DNA of 64,000 bases from Oxalobacteraceae bacterium OTU3CAMAD1 (GCA_024123915.1 CP099650.1:2232001-2296000), one strand, 5' to 3'. Shown: positions 9,162-18,506, counted from the stretch's first letter. The notes: generated by a model not told the origin, from the sequence alone. Numbers and translations are program-made.

Positions 9162-9169
9162 TGTAATCC
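9162..9169 (+). promoter_or_regulatory. TGTAATCC half-site upstream of response regulator
   Basis: TGTAATCC at 9162-9169 repeats the motif found upstream of the exported hydrolase. A weaker partner, TGACGGA, starts at 9153. This would fit autoregulation of the two-component system. The claim rests on motif sharing within this window only. Confidence 0.35.
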
Positions 9170-9193
9170 ACAACGGCCCTCAAACCCGGGACA

Positions 9194-9874
9194 ATGGACA
9201 GCATGAAAATACTGGTGGTGGAAGACGAGCCCAAGGCGGGCGATTACCTGGTCAAGGGCTTGCGCGAGTCCGGCTACGTGGCGGACCTGGCGCGCAACGG
9301 CGTCGACGGCCTGGCGCTGGCGCTGGAGCACGACTACGACCTGATCGTGCTGGACGTGATGCTGCCGCAAATGGACGGCTGGTCGGTGCTGTCCAAGCTG
9401 CGCGAGCGCAAGCACACGCCGGTGCTGTTCCTGACCGCGCGCGACGATGTGGCCGACCGGGTCAAGGGGCTGGAGCTGGGCGCCGACGACTATCTGGTCA
9501 AGCCGTTCGCCTTCGCCGAGCTGCTGGCCCGCATCAAGACCTTGATGCGGCGCGGTCCGGTGCGCGAGGCCGACGTGCTGCGCGTGGCCGATCTGGAGAT
9601 CGACGTGCTGCGCCGCCGCGTCACGCGCCAGGCCCAGCGCATCGAGCTGACGGCCAAGGAGTTCGCGCTGCTGCACCTGCTGGCCAAGCGCCAGGGCGAG
9701 GTGCTGTCGCGTACGCAAATCGCGTCGATGGTGTGGGACATGAACTTCGATTCCGACACCAACGTCGTCGATGTCGCCATCCGCCGCCTGCGCGCCAAGA
9801 TCGACGATCCGTATCCGCTCAAGCTGATCCAGACGGTGCGCGGCATCGGCTACCTGGTCGAGGAGCGCGCGTGA
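9194..9874 (+). CDS. OmpR-family (heavy-metal type) response regulator
   Basis: 226 aa. The receiver domain has acidic residues VVEDE, phosphoacceptor D54 in LIVLDVMLP and KPF at the switch lysine. A C-terminal winged helix includes [18 protein letters not shown], characteristic of the CusR/IrlR/CopR heavy-metal branch. ATG at 9203 (MKILVVEDE) is an equally plausible start. Its last four bases overlap the sensor kinase start, so the pair is translationally coupled. The signal (metal or envelope stress) is inferred from subfamily only; no efflux genes are adjacent. Confidence 0.93.
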   Translation: MDSMKILVVEDEPKAGDYLVKGLRESGYVADLARNGVDGLALALEHDYDLIVLDVMLPQMDGWSVLSKLRERKHTPVLFLTARDDVADRVKGLELGADDYLVKPFAFAELLARIKTLMRRGPVREADVLRVADLEIDVLRRRVTRQAQRIELTAKEFALLHLLAKRQGEVLSRTQIASMVWDMNFDSDTNVVDVAIRRLRAKIDDPYPLKLIQTVRGIGYLVEERA

Positions 9875-11316
9875 CGGTGGCGCCGGCCACGCCGACCGCC
9901 AAGGCGCGCAGGCCGCGTCCGCTCTCGCTGACCCTGCGGGTGGCGCTGCTGCTGTCGGCGGTGGCGGTGGCGACCTTCCTCGCCGTCGGCGCCTATCTGT
10001 ACCAGACCCTGGCCAGCCAGATGGCCGAGCGCGACGACATCGAGTTGATCGGCAAGGTGGCGCAGATCCGCCGCATCCTGGCCGAGCTGCCGTCGCCCCA
10101 GGCGATCGTGCAAAATCCCCGTCCGCTGACGGACGCGCTGTTCGGCCATGACGACTTCATGCTCAGCGTCAAAGGCCTGGACGGCGCGCCGCTGCTGCGC
10201 ACCTCGCTCACCTCGCGGCCGCTGCCGCAGGTGGCGCGCGTGCCGCCACGGCAGGCGCTGACGCTGGCCGACGTGCACGACTGGACGCCGGCCATGGGCA
10301 CCGGCCGGATGGTCAGCGCGGTCGGGCTGGTGGGCGCGGACGGCCTGCCGGTGCAGATCACGCTGGCGCGCGAGCGCTCGGACCGGCTGCGCATCATGCG
10401 CAACTACGCGGTCGACCTGTTCGTCGCCTTGTGCGTGGGCGCCACCCTGGCCGCCTTGTTCGGCTACGCCATCGTGCGCCACAGCATGCGGCGCCTGCGC
10501 TCGGTCATCGGCAAGGCCAACGACATCAACACCAGCCGCCTGAACACGCGGCTGTCGGTGGAGGACGCGCCGGTCGAGCTGCGCGAGATGGGCCAGGCCT
10601 TCAACGCCATGCTCGACCGGCTGGAGGATGGCGTGCAGCGCCTGTCGGGCTTTGCCGCCGACCTCGCGCACGACCTGCGCACGCCGGTCAACACCTTGAT
10701 GATGGAGACCCAGGTGGCGCTGTCGCGCCCGCGCACGGTGCAGGAGTACCAGGCGCTGCTGGCCTCCAACTCCGAGGAGTACGAGCGGCTGGCGCGCATG
10801 ATCGAGAACACGCTGTTCCTGGCGCGGGTGGACAACGCCCAGCTGGGCTTGCGGCGCGAATCGGTCGATCTGAGCGCCGAGCTGCAACGCATCCACGACT
10901 ATTTCGAGATCCTCGCCGACGATGTCGGCGTGCGGCTGACGGTCGACGCACCGCCGCTGCGGATCGACGTCGATCCGGTGCTGCTGCAGCGCGCGGTGGG
11001 CAACCTGGTGTCGAACGCGATCCGCCACACGCCGGCCGGCGGCCAGGTGGCCATGTCGGCGCGCGAAACGGCCGACGGCGTCGAATTGGCCGTCAGCAAC
11101 ACCGGTCCCGGCATCGCCGCCGAACACTTGCCGCACATCTTCGACCGTTACTACCGGGCCGATCCGGCCCGCTCGGACCACGCGCACTCGGCGGGCCTGG
11201 GCCTGTCCATCGTGCGCGCCATCATGGAATTGCATGATGGCAAGATCAGGGTCGACAGTGTGCCGGGCGCCGAGACGGTTTTTTACCTGTCGTTTGAAAA
11301 AACTCAAAATATTTAA
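9871..11316 (+). CDS. Heavy-metal-type sensor histidine kinase
   Basis: 481 aa inner-membrane kinase paired with the preceding regulator. TM1 is near residues 25-47, a periplasmic sensor loop runs to about residue 175, and TM2 lies near 180-200. HAMP follows, then the H-box [14 protein letters not shown] with H267, and an ATPase with N-box [14 protein letters not shown] and [11 protein letters not shown] 9871 overlaps the regulator stop (GTGA) and has GAGGAG upstream inside the regulator gene. The longer frame from 9733 is a shadow of the regulator gene. Confidence 0.93.
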   Translation: MTVAPATPTAKARRPRPLSLTLRVALLLSAVAVATFLAVGAYLYQTLASQMAERDDIELIGKVAQIRRILAELPSPQAIVQNPRPLTDALFGHDDFMLSVKGLDGAPLLRTSLTSRPLPQVARVPPRQALTLADVHDWTPAMGTGRMVSAVGLVGADGLPVQITLARERSDRLRIMRNYAVDLFVALCVGATLAALFGYAIVRHSMRRLRSVIGKANDINTSRLNTRLSVEDAPVELREMGQAFNAMLDRLEDGVQRLSGFAADLAHDLRTPVNTLMMETQVALSRPRTVQEYQALLASNSEEYERLARMIENTLFLARVDNAQLGLRRESVDLSAELQRIHDYFEILADDVGVRLTVDAPPLRIDVDPVLLQRAVGNLVSNAIRHTPAGGQVAMSARETADGVELAVSNTGPGIAAEHLPHIFDRYYRADPARSDHAHSAGLGLSIVRAIMELHDGKIRVDSVPGAETVFYLSFEKTQNI

Positions 11317-11323
11317 AAAAAGC

Positions 11324-11350
11324 TGTCGATTTGGTTTGTGCTGCTTCGTC
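11324..11350 (+). promoter_or_regulatory. Candidate ECF-type promoter (TGTCGA-N17-CGTC)
   Basis: TGTCGA at 11324-11329 and CGTC at 11347-11350, 17 bp apart, lie 52 bp before the first gene of the VOC/YCII/sigma operon. ECF42 sigma factors are known to recognise a TGTCGA -35 with a CGA/TC-type -10, so this could be the autoregulated promoter of the downstream sigma factor. An imperfect dyad, GAGTGGGA/TCTCACTC, follows at 11360-11377. Confidence 0.55.
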
Positions 11351-11401
11351 GTGGAGGTAGAGTGGGATGTCTCACTCGGTTCAACCACTTAGGAGATCAC
11401 C

Positions 11402-11893
11402 ATGACTGCACAAGTAGAACCCATCCCCAAGCACATGCACTCGGTCACCCCGCATCTGGTGTGCGACGGCGCGGCCGAAGCCATCGAATTCTATAAGAAA
11501 GCCTTCGGCGCTGTGGAAGGCGGACGCATGCAGACGCCGGACGGCAAGATCATGCACGCCGAAGTGCGCATCGGCGATTCGACCGTGATGCTGGTCGACG
11601 AGTTTCCCGACTATGGCAGCGTCGGCCCCAGAAAGCTCAACGGCAGCCCCGTGACCATCCACCTGTACGTGCCGGACGTGGACCGGGTGTTCGAACAGGC
11701 GCTCGCCGCCGGCGCCACCGTGCGCATGCCGCTGGAAGACCAATTCTGGGGCGACCGCTACGGCCAGGTCGTCGATCCGTTCGGCCACAACTGGTCGATC
11801 GCCACCCATGTCAAGGACATGACGCAGGAAGAGATGATGGCGGCGATGAACGAGATGCAGCCCGACCAAGCCAACTGCGGGCCACAATCATGA
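11402..11893 (+). CDS. VOC family protein (PhnB/glyoxalase-like)
   Basis: 163 aa vicinal-oxygen-chelate fold protein. It has HSVTPHLVCDGAAEAIEFYKKAFGA at its start (split here only by description) and VVDPFGHNWSIATH near the end, typical of PhnB-like proteins. The chemistry is unknown. AGGAG sits just before the ATG. It is the first gene of an apparent four-gene unit with two YCII-domain proteins and an ECF sigma factor; VOC/PhnB and YCII proteins often accompany this sigma group. Its stop overlaps the next start (ATGA). Confidence 0.85.
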   Translation: MTAQVEPIPKHMHSVTPHLVCDGAAEAIEFYKKAFGAVEGGRMQTPDGKIMHAEVRIGDSTVMLVDEFPDYGSVGPRKLNGSPVTIHLYVPDVDRVFEQALAAGATVRMPLEDQFWGDRYGQVVDPFGHNWSIATHVKDMTQEEMMAAMNEMQPDQANCGPQS

Positions 11894-12303
11894 GATTCAT
11901 GATCATCGTCAAAGCCACCGAGGACTCGGAAGCGGGCAAGATGCCGAGCACCGAATTGCTGACGGCCATGGGCAAGTTCAACGAGGAACTGGTCAACGCC
12001 GGCGTGCTGCTGGCCGGCGAGGGCCTGCAACCCAGTTCCAAGGGTGCGCGCATCCGCTATGAGGGCACACAGCGCACCGTCATCGACGGCCCGTTCCCCG
12101 AGACCCGGGAGCTGGTGGCCGGCTTCTGGCTGATCCAGGTCAAGTCGAAGGAGGAGGCCATCGAATGGATGAAGCGTTGCCCGAATCCGTCCGACGGCCC
12201 GTCCGAGATCGAGATCCGCCAGGTGTTCGAGCTGGAGGATTTCGGCGACGCCGCCACGCCCGAGGTCGTGGCGCAGGAAGAGGCCTTGCGCGCACGCTTG
12301 TGA
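11890..12303 (+). CDS. YCII (DGPF) domain protein
   Basis: 137 aa single YCII/DGPF domain. It has FMIIVKATEDSEAG at the N-terminus and the diagnostic VIDGPFPETRELVAGFWLI with the D-G-P-F core. Family members are small ferredoxin-like barrels encoded next to ECF42 sigma factors. Whether they are enzymes or signal binders is not settled. It overlaps the VOC gene by 4 bp. Confidence 0.88.
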   Translation: MRFMIIVKATEDSEAGKMPSTELLTAMGKFNEELVNAGVLLAGEGLQPSSKGARIRYEGTQRTVIDGPFPETRELVAGFWLIQVKSKEEAIEWMKRCPNPSDGPSEIEIRQVFELEDFGDAATPEVVAQEEALRARL

Positions 12304-12343
12304 AGCTGCTACCTTTACGCTAAATCTTTTTCAGGAGCAATCA

Positions 12344-13156
12344 ATGGAATTCATGGTACTGCGCCGCGCAAACCAGAGCACGGAGCGGGGCGAACAGCCG
12401 CCGGCGCTCGAGCCGGGCGTTTTCCTGCGTCCCAGCACCGAGGCGGTGCGCCTGACGCGCCGTGACGGCGAGTGGTTGCAGAGCACCGGCCCGTTTTCGC
12501 CGAAGGAGCTGGTCGCCGGCTTCACCCTGGTCGAGGCGGCCTCGCGCGAGGACGTCATCGAACAGGTGCGCTGGTGGCCGCTGTTCGACAGCGGCGCGGT
12601 CTATGAAATCCGCGATCCCGGTTGCGTCGGTGGCTGCCACAGCATCGACGAGCGCGGCACGGTGCTGGGCAACATGCCACAGCGCGACGTCGCGCTCAAG
12701 CGCTTCGTCGTGTTCCTGCGCTCGGACGTCGAGGCGGAGGCCGACCTGGCGCCGCCGCCGGAAGTCATCGACCGTATGAACGAGAGCAACGAGGCGGCCG
12801 TGCGCGAGCGCGTGCTGCTGGCCGGCGCCGGCCTGCGCGGCACCGGCACCGGCGCGCGCGTGCATTTCGCCAATTCGAAGACCACGGTGGTCGACGGGCC
12901 CTTCACGGAAGTGAAGGAACTGATCGCCGGCTACTGGATGGTGCAGGCGGCCACGCTCGAGCAGGCCATCGCCTGGGCCAAGGCCTATCCGTATCCGCAC
13001 CGGGGCGACCTGACCCTGGAGATACGCGAGGCGTGCGAGCGCATCGAGCACCAGGAATTCACCCCGGAGATGCGCGCTGCCGAAGAGCGCCTGCGCGCCG
13101 AACTGCTGGAAGCGGGCCTGCGCGGCGCCTTCGGCAAGAAGAACCGTGGCCTCTGA
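12344..13156 (+). CDS. Tandem YCII-domain protein
   Basis: 270 aa containing two YCII-like halves. The C-terminal half (about 122-245) is canonical: VVFLRSDVEAEA and TTVVDGPFTEVKELIAGYWMV. The N-terminal half (1-105) is degenerate: it keeps TGPFSPKELVAGFTLVEA but has T-G-P-F instead of D-G-P-F. It looks like a fusion or duplication of the upstream single-domain gene. AGGAG at 12332-12336 supports the start. It overlaps the sigma factor gene by 11 bp, so expression is coupled. Confidence 0.85.
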   Translation: MEFMVLRRANQSTERGEQPPALEPGVFLRPSTEAVRLTRRDGEWLQSTGPFSPKELVAGFTLVEAASREDVIEQVRWWPLFDSGAVYEIRDPGCVGGCHSIDERGTVLGNMPQRDVALKRFVVFLRSDVEAEADLAPPPEVIDRMNESNEAAVRERVLLAGAGLRGTGTGARVHFANSKTTVVDGPFTEVKELIAGYWMVQAATLEQAIAWAKAYPYPHRGDLTLEIREACERIEHQEFTPEMRAAEERLRAELLEAGLRGAFGKKNRGL

Positions 13157-14435
13157 CGTCGCCCGGATCGTCGAGGCGGTGTGGCGGATGGAATCCGCCA
13201 AGATCATCGCTGTGCTGGCGCGCATGCTGCGCGATGTCGGCCAGGCCGAGGAACTGGCGCAGGACGCGCTGGTGCTGGCGCTGGAGCGCTGGCCCGAAAC
13301 CGGCGTGCCCGAGCAGCCGGCCGCCTGGCTGACCACGGTCGCCAAGAACCGCGCGCTGGACGTGCTGCGGCGGCGCCAGCTGCATCAGGAGAAGGAAGCG
13401 GCGCTCAGCTACGAGATCGAGGGCATGTTGCAGGACGCCGCGCCGGACCTGGAGGTGGCGGTGGCCGACGCGCTGGAAAACGATATCGGCGACGATTTGC
13501 TGCGGCTGGTGTTCGTGGCCTGCCATCCGGTGCTGCCGACCGACGGCCGGGTGGCGCTGACGTTGCGCCTGCTGGGCGGCCTGAGCACCGAGGAGATCGC
13601 CCGCGCCTTCCTGGTGCCGGAATCGACGGTGGCGCAGCGCATCGTGCGCGCCAAGCGCACCCTGGCCGAGGCCAAGGTGCCGTTCGAGGCGCCGCGCGCG
13701 CACGAGCTCGTCGAGCGGCTGGCGTCGGTGCTTCAGGTGGTCTATCTGATTTATAACGAGGGCTATTCGGCCAGCGCCGGCGCCGACTGGATGCGGCCGG
13801 CGTTGTGCGAGGAGGCGCTGCGGCTGGGGCGCATCCTGGCCGAGCTGGCGCCGCAGGAGCCCGAGGTGCACGGGCTGGTGGCGCTGATGGAGATCCAGTC
13901 GTCGCGCGCCCGCGCAAGGGTGGGGCCGGGTGGCGAGCCGATCCTGTTGCTGGAGCAGGATCGTTCGCGCTGGGACCAGTTGTTAATACGGCGCGGTTTG
14001 TCGGCGCTGGCGCGGGCCGAGCGCACCGGCCGGGGACTGGGGCCGTATGGCGTGCAGGCCGCGATCGCCGCCTGTCATGCGCGGGCGCGGCTGGCGTCGG
14101 ATACGGACTGGGGACGGATCGCCGCGCTGTACGACGCGTTGTCGCAGCTGGCGCCGTCGCCGGTGGTCGAGCTTAACCGGGCGGTGGCGGTGTCGATGGC
14201 GTTCGGGCCGGAGGCGGGGCTGGAGGTGGTGGACGGCTTGCTGGACGTGGCGGCGCTGAAGAACTACCATCTGCTGCCGAGCGTGCGGGGGGATTTTCTC
14301 GCCAAGCTGGGGCGCAACGAGGAGGCCAGGGCGGAGCTGGAGCGCGCCGCGCAATTGACGCAGAACGAGCGCGAGCGGACGTTGTTGCTGGCCCGAGCCG
14401 GCCAGCTAAGCATGCATCGCCACGGAGACACGTAG
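13146..14435 (+). CDS. ECF42-type RNA polymerase sigma factor with C-terminal extension
   Basis: 429 aa, far longer than a minimal ECF sigma (about 180 aa). Sigma region 2 lies at about 10-80 (EELAQDALVLALERWP, PAAWLTTVAKNRALDVLRRR). Region 4 lies at about 130-180 (LSTEEIARAFLVPESTVAQR). A roughly 240-residue C-terminal helical, TPR-like extension (DUF6596-type: LQVVYLIYNEGYSAS, then VVELNRAVAVSMAFGPEAGL) follows. No anti-sigma gene is present. In ECF42 the extension controls activity and YCII proteins are encoded alongside, as here. The GTG start overlaps the preceding gene. The stop codon TAG (14433-14435) is supplied by a family 1 repeat. Confidence 0.92.
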   Translation: MASDVARIVEAVWRMESAKIIAVLARMLRDVGQAEELAQDALVLALERWPETGVPEQPAAWLTTVAKNRALDVLRRRQLHQEKEAALSYEIEGMLQDAAPDLEVAVADALENDIGDDLLRLVFVACHPVLPTDGRVALTLRLLGGLSTEEIARAFLVPESTVAQRIVRAKRTLAEAKVPFEAPRAHELVERLASVLQVVYLIYNEGYSASAGADWMRPALCEEALRLGRILAELAPQEPEVHGLVALMEIQSSRARARVGPGGEPILLLEQDRSRWDQLLIRRGLSALARAERTGRGLGPYGVQAAIAACHARARLASDTDWGRIAALYDALSQLAPSPVVELNRAVAVSMAFGPEAGLEVVDGLLDVAALKNYHLLPSVRGDFLAKLGRNEEARAELERAAQLTQNERERTLLLARAGQLSMHRHGDT

Positions 14436-14526
14436 GGGGGATTAGGCGGAACGCCGTAATCCACCATTGTATGCGCCGCCGCGACGCATGCATGGCCGAT
14501 TACGCTTCGCTAATCCGCCCTACGTG
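14429..14526 (-). repeat. Intergenic palindromic repeat, family 1 (inverted copy overlapping sigma gene end)
   Basis: A 98-bp copy in reverse orientation to the one at 2123. It starts CACGTAGGGG and ends CCGCCCTACGTG. Its first bases encode the last codons and the TAG stop of the ECF sigma gene. The outer arm pairing is slightly imperfect here (GTAGGGGGGATT against AATCCGCCCTAC). Confidence 0.88.
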
Positions 14527-14559
14527 TGCCCGAGGTTTTTCCACCGCCATGGCGCGGGA

Positions 14560-15072
14560 TTACGCAGCCACCAGCGTCGCTTCCAGCACCTTGACCAGCG
14601 CCTCGATGCCATCGGCATCGGTCTGATCGAAACGGTTCGGCAGCGGGCTGTCCAGATCGAACACGCCGACGATTTCGCCGTTGGCGCCGCGCACCGGCAC
14701 CACCAGCTCGGAACGCGAATTCACATCGCAGGCGATATGTCCCGGGAACGCATGCACATCCGGGACGACAATCGATTTACCCTCCACCACCGTGGTGCCG
14801 CACACCCCGCGGCCCTTCTTGATGCGGATGCAGGCCGGCTTGCCCTGGAACGGTCCGAGCACCAGTTCGTCGCCCTTGAGGAAGTAGAACCCGGCCCAGT
14901 TCAAGCCCGGCATGCTGTTGAACACCAGCGAGCTGAAGTTGGCGGTGTTGGCGATCAAGTCGCTCTCGCCGTGCACCAGGCCCGTCAATTGCGAGCGCAG
15001 GTCGTCGAACATGGCGAGCTTGGCTTCCGGGGTGTCGGTGCTGTAGGCGGTGTCGCTGAGGGTAAAGGTCAT
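14560..15072 (-). CDS. msrC: Free methionine-(R)-sulfoxide reductase (GAF-type)
   Basis: 170 aa single GAF domain. Three cysteines fit the fRMsr family: C81 (GKPAC), C91 (GRGVCGTT) and C115 (HIACDVNSRSELVVPV), matching the C84/C94/C118 set of the E. coli enzyme. It reduces free methionine-R-sulfoxide with thioredoxin in the cytoplasm, an oxidative-damage repair role. Length and motif order are typical. It converges with the ECF sigma operon across a palindromic repeat. Confidence 0.92.
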   Translation of the reverse strand: MTFTLSDTAYSTDTPEAKLAMFDDLRSQLTGLVHGESDLIANTANFSSLVFNSMPGLNWAGFYFLKGDELVLGPFQGKPACIRIKKGRGVCGTTVVEGKSIVVPDVHAFPGHIACDVNSRSELVVPVRGANGEIVGVFDLDSPLPNRFDQTDADGIEALVKVLEATLVAA

Positions 15073-15192
15073 AATATTCTTAATATCTATTAATCAATTT
15101 TGTCGATTGAGGGTACGCGAAGCGCGGGTGGGCTTCGGCCAAGCCGCTATGGTAGCCCAAGCGTGCCTGACGTGCAGCGGCAAGGAGATTAA

Positions 15193-15345
15193 GTCCCCCG
15201 CTTTGCCGATGAGAATCTCCAAACTAACCGGCGCATGGCCGATATTGTGCAGCGCATCGCGCGCGCCAAGGGCTGCCCGCCGGCCCAGCTGGCGCTGGCC
15301 TGGCTGCGTGAACGCCTGACTGGGCCCACGTCCCTCCTACGGTAA
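15193..15345 (+). pseudogene. Aldo/keto reductase C-terminal remnant
   Basis: In the frame starting at 15193 the translation includes RFADENLQTNRRMADIVQR followed by ARAKGCPPAQLALAWLRERL. This is the conserved C-terminal part of YajO/AKR11-13-type aldo/keto reductases. A stop (TAA 15190-15192) lies directly upstream, and residues resembling TGKEIKSP appear in a different frame just before. The homology ends at about 15320. The rest of the 379-bp gap between msrC and the next gene (15073-15451) shows no other gene. Confidence 0.65.
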
Positions 15346-15451
15346 ATGTAGGCAGTCTCCGATGGCGCGCGCCTGCCATGCAGGCTACTCTTGTCGCAGT
15401 GCGTCACGACTTGTATGGGACGCGTCTTTGACCAATCCAAACGGAAAATTT

Positions 15452-15685
15452 ATGTCGACCAGAAAAAAGAACGCCGACTCACAGCGTCAGGGCAAGCCAA
15501 AAAATAATGATAAGCAAGAACAAGAACAACGACACACCGGCAGCGAGGGCGGGCCTGCACAGCCAAGCCCAACTGTAAGAGGCCTCGACCTCGCCGCCAT
15601 GCTGATGATAGGTGACGAACACGTCGTCATCAACGGCCAGGAAGACGATAACAACAGCTTCATGGCGGAGTTCGTCGATCCCTGA
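15452..15685 (+). CDS. Small hydrophilic hypothetical protein
   Basis: 77 aa, not recognised. The first half is Lys/Gln/Asn/Glu rich and probably disordered. The second half (GLDLAAMLMIGDEHVVINGQ, then DDNNSFMAEFVDP) could form a small fold. GC content is visibly lower than in the neighbours, suggesting recent acquisition. ATG 15452 has only a weak CGGAAA upstream. An in-frame extension to 15362 adds residues of different character. It is possibly not expressed. Confidence 0.45.
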   Translation: MSTRKKNADSQRQGKPKNNDKQEQEQRHTGSEGGPAQPSPTVRGLDLAAMLMIGDEHVVINGQEDDNNSFMAEFVDP

Positions 15686-15772
15686 TGAAGGTGCGCTGCC
15701 TGACAGACGGAGGCATATGACGGGCGACAGAATCGGCTATCGTGGCTAAAAGCCGTTTTCTGAAAGCTGTTC

Positions 15773-16870
15773 ATGTCCACACCCCCATCGACTCCATCCG
15801 ACCTGGTGGTCGTCCGCAAGGAAGGCCTGTACTGCGTGCCCGGCCAGTTCTACATCGACCCCTGGCGGCCGGTGGAACGCGCCGTGATTACGCACGCCCA
15901 CGGCGATCACGCGCGGGGCGGCCATCAGCACTATCTGACGGCCGAGACCGGTGTGAACGTGGTCAAGTCGCGCCTGGGACCGATCCACATCGAGGGCCTG
16001 GCCTATGGCGAGCGGGTGGTGCACAACGGCGTGACGATCTCGCTGCACCCGGCCGGTCACGTGCTGGGTTCGGCACAGGTGCGCATGGAGTACCAAGGCC
16101 AGGTGTGGGTGGCGTCCGGCGACTACAAGGTCGAGGCGGACAGCACCTGCACGCCGTTCGAGCCGGTGCGCTGCGATACCTTCATCACCGAATCGACCTT
16201 CGGCCTGCCGATCTACCAATGGCAGCCGCAGCAGGAGGTGTATGACGACATCAACGACTGGTGGCGCTCCAACGCCGAGCAGGGGCGCGCCAGCGTCATG
16301 CAGTGCTACAGCTTCGGCAAGGCGCAGCGCATCCTGAGCGGCCTGGACCCGGACATCGGCCCGATCATCTGCCACGGCGCGGTGCAGACGCTGAACCAGG
16401 TCTACCGCGACGACGGCGTGTGGCTGCCGCCGACCGTCATGGTGGGCGAGGTCGACAAGCAGGACATCGGCCGCGCCATGGTCATCGCGCCGCCGTCGGC
16501 CGCCGGTTCGCCATGGATCAAGCGCTTCGGCGACTTCAGCGACGCCTTCGCCAGCGGCTGGATGCAGTTGCGCGGCGCGCGCCGCCGGCGCGGCGTCGAT
16601 CGCGGCTTCGTGCTGTCCGACCACGCCGACTGGCCGGGGCTGATGCAGGCGATCACCGCCACCGGCGCCGAGCGCGTGATCGTCACCCACGGCTCGATCC
16701 CGGTGCTGGTGCGCTGGTTGCAGCAGCAGGGCTTGCAGGCCAGCGGCTTCGACACCGAGTACGGCGACGACGAGGCCGACGAGGTCGCCGCCGCAGGCGT
16801 TGCGGCGGACCCCGTGGCGACAGCGGCGGCCGGCCGCGCCACCGAAACGGAAGGAGCCGCCGATGCGTGA
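15773..16870 (+). CDS. Ligase-associated DNA exonuclease (metallo-beta-lactamase/CPSF-like)
   Basis: 365 aa, first gene of the four-gene ligase/Lhr repair cluster. It is a metallo-beta-lactamase fold nuclease with the metal-binding ITHAHGDHARGG, downstream HPAGHVLGSAQV, ASGDYKVE and SDHADWPG, and late VTHGS motifs of the beta-CASP/SNM1 group. It is predicted to trim DNA ends before ligation. It overlaps the ligase gene by 8 bp. Confidence 0.9.
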   Translation: MSTPPSTPSDLVVVRKEGLYCVPGQFYIDPWRPVERAVITHAHGDHARGGHQHYLTAETGVNVVKSRLGPIHIEGLAYGERVVHNGVTISLHPAGHVLGSAQVRMEYQGQVWVASGDYKVEADSTCTPFEPVRCDTFITESTFGLPIYQWQPQQEVYDDINDWWRSNAEQGRASVMQCYSFGKAQRILSGLDPDIGPIICHGAVQTLNQVYRDDGVWLPPTVMVGEVDKQDIGRAMVIAPPSAAGSPWIKRFGDFSDAFASGWMQLRGARRRRGVDRGFVLSDHADWPGLMQAITATGAERVIVTHGSIPVLVRWLQQQGLQASGFDTEYGDDEADEVAAAGVAADPVATAAAGRATETEGAADA

Positions 16871-18506
16871 TTTCGCCCGCCTTTACGCGGAACTCGACGA
16901 AACGACCTCCACCAGCCGCAAGCTGGCGGCGCTGCAAGCCTACTTCAGCAGCGCGGCGCCGCAGGATGCGGCGTGGGCGGTGTACTTCCTGGCCGGCGGC
17001 AAGCCGCGCCAGGCGGTGCCGACCAAGCTGCTGCGCCAGTTCGCCATCGAATACTCGGGCCTGGACGACTGGCTGTTCGACGAGTGCTACCACGCGGTCG
17101 GCGACCTGGCCGAGACCATCGCCCACATCCTGCCGCCGCCCAGCCAGCCGAGCGACATCGGCCTGGCCGACTGGATCGAGCTGGGCATCGCGCCCTTGCG
17201 CGGCGCCGCGCCGGAGGCGGTGCGGTCGGCGCTGCTGCTGTACTGGGACCAGCTCGACACCCGCGAGCGCTTCCTGCTGACCAAGCTGATCGGCGGGGGC
17301 TTCCGCGTCGGCGTGTCGCGGCTGCTGGTGACGCGCGCGCTCAGCGCCATCGCCAACCTCGACAGCAAGCTGATCGCGCAGCGCCTGATGGGCTGGACCG
17401 ACGGCAGCGTCAGTCCGACGGCGGCCGGTTTCCTGCAACTGATCGCCGCCCATACGCCGGAGGAGCACGCCCAGCGCGGCGGCCAGCCGTATCCCTTCTT
17501 CCTGGCGCACGCGCTGCTGGACCGCGAACCGGCCTCGCTGGGGGAACTGTCGGACTGGCAGGTCGAATGGAAATACGACGGCATGCGCGCGCAGCTGGTC
17601 AGCCGCGAAGGCCAGAACTGGCTGTGGTCGCGCGGCGAGGATTTGATCACCGAGCGCTTCCCGGAACTGGCGGCGCTGCGCCTGCCGGACGGCGTGGTGA
17701 TCGACGGCGAGATTTTGATCTGGCACGGCGGCAACGCGCCGGCGCCGTTCGCCGATCTGCAAAAACGCATGGGCCGCAAGCAGGTGTCGGCGCGTCTGCT
17801 GGGCGAAATGCCGGCCGTGCTGGTGGCGTACGACCTGCTGGAGATGGACGGCCGCGACCTGCGCGAGCTGCCGCAGTCGGAACGGCGGCGCATGCTCGAA
17901 CAACTGGTGAACATGCTGCGCGCGCAGCAGGCGGCGCCGCAGCTGCGCCTGTCGCCGCTGATCGTCGCCGACAGCTGGGAGCACCTGGCGCAAATCCGCG
18001 AGGAGTCGCGCGAGCGCGGCGTCGAGGGCATGATGCTCAAGGCGAACGACGCCAGGTATGGCGTCGGCCGCACCAAGAACGTCGGCACGTGGTGGAAGTG
18101 GAAGATCGACCCGTACAGCGTCGACGCGGTGCTGATCTACGCGCAGAGCGGCCATGGGCGGCGGGCGTCGCTGTACACCGACTACACCTTCGCCGTGTGG
18201 GAGAAGGAAGACGGCGGCGAGCGCAAGCTGGTGCCGTTCGCCAAGGCCTACTCGGGGTTGACCGACGCCGAGATCGCCAAGGTGGACCAGGCCATCCGCA
18301 AGACCACGGTGGAAAAATTCGGGCCGGTGCGCAGCGTCACGCCCAGCATGGTGTTCGAGATCGGCTTCGAGGGCATCGCCAGCTCGCCGCGCCACAAGTC
18401 CGGCATCGCCGTGCGCTTTCCCCGCATCCTGCGCCAGCGCGACGATAAATCGATCGACGAAGCGGACACGCTCGATACGCTGAAAAGCCTGCTGGCGACG
18501 TCATGA
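16863..18506 (+). CDS. ATP-dependent DNA ligase
   Basis: 547 aa LigD/LigB-like ATP-dependent ligase. An N-terminal DNA-binding domain occupies about 1-200. Adenylation follows, with nucleotidyl-lysine K237 in [21 protein letters not shown] and WWKWK, and then an OB-fold region. GGAGC before ATG 16863 and the 8-bp overlap with the exonuclease support this start. It would seal nicks in a repair pathway with the adjacent nuclease and helicase, separately from replicative NAD-dependent LigA. Confidence 0.93.
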   Translation: MRDFARLYAELDETTSTSRKLAALQAYFSSAAPQDAAWAVYFLAGGKPRQAVPTKLLRQFAIEYSGLDDWLFDECYHAVGDLAETIAHILPPPSQPSDIGLADWIELGIAPLRGAAPEAVRSALLLYWDQLDTRERFLLTKLIGGGFRVGVSRLLVTRALSAIANLDSKLIAQRLMGWTDGSVSPTAAGFLQLIAAHTPEEHAQRGGQPYPFFLAHALLDREPASLGELSDWQVEWKYDGMRAQLVSREGQNWLWSRGEDLITERFPELAALRLPDGVVIDGEILIWHGGNAPAPFADLQKRMGRKQVSARLLGEMPAVLVAYDLLEMDGRDLRELPQSERRRMLEQLVNMLRAQQAAPQLRLSPLIVADSWEHLAQIREESRERGVEGMMLKANDARYGVGRTKNVGTWWKWKIDPYSVDAVLIYAQSGHGRRASLYTDYTFAVWEKEDGGERKLVPFAKAYSGLTDAEIAKVDQAIRKTTVEKFGPVRSVTPSMVFEIGFEGIASSPRHKSGIAVRFPRILRQRDDKSIDEADTLDTLKSLLATS

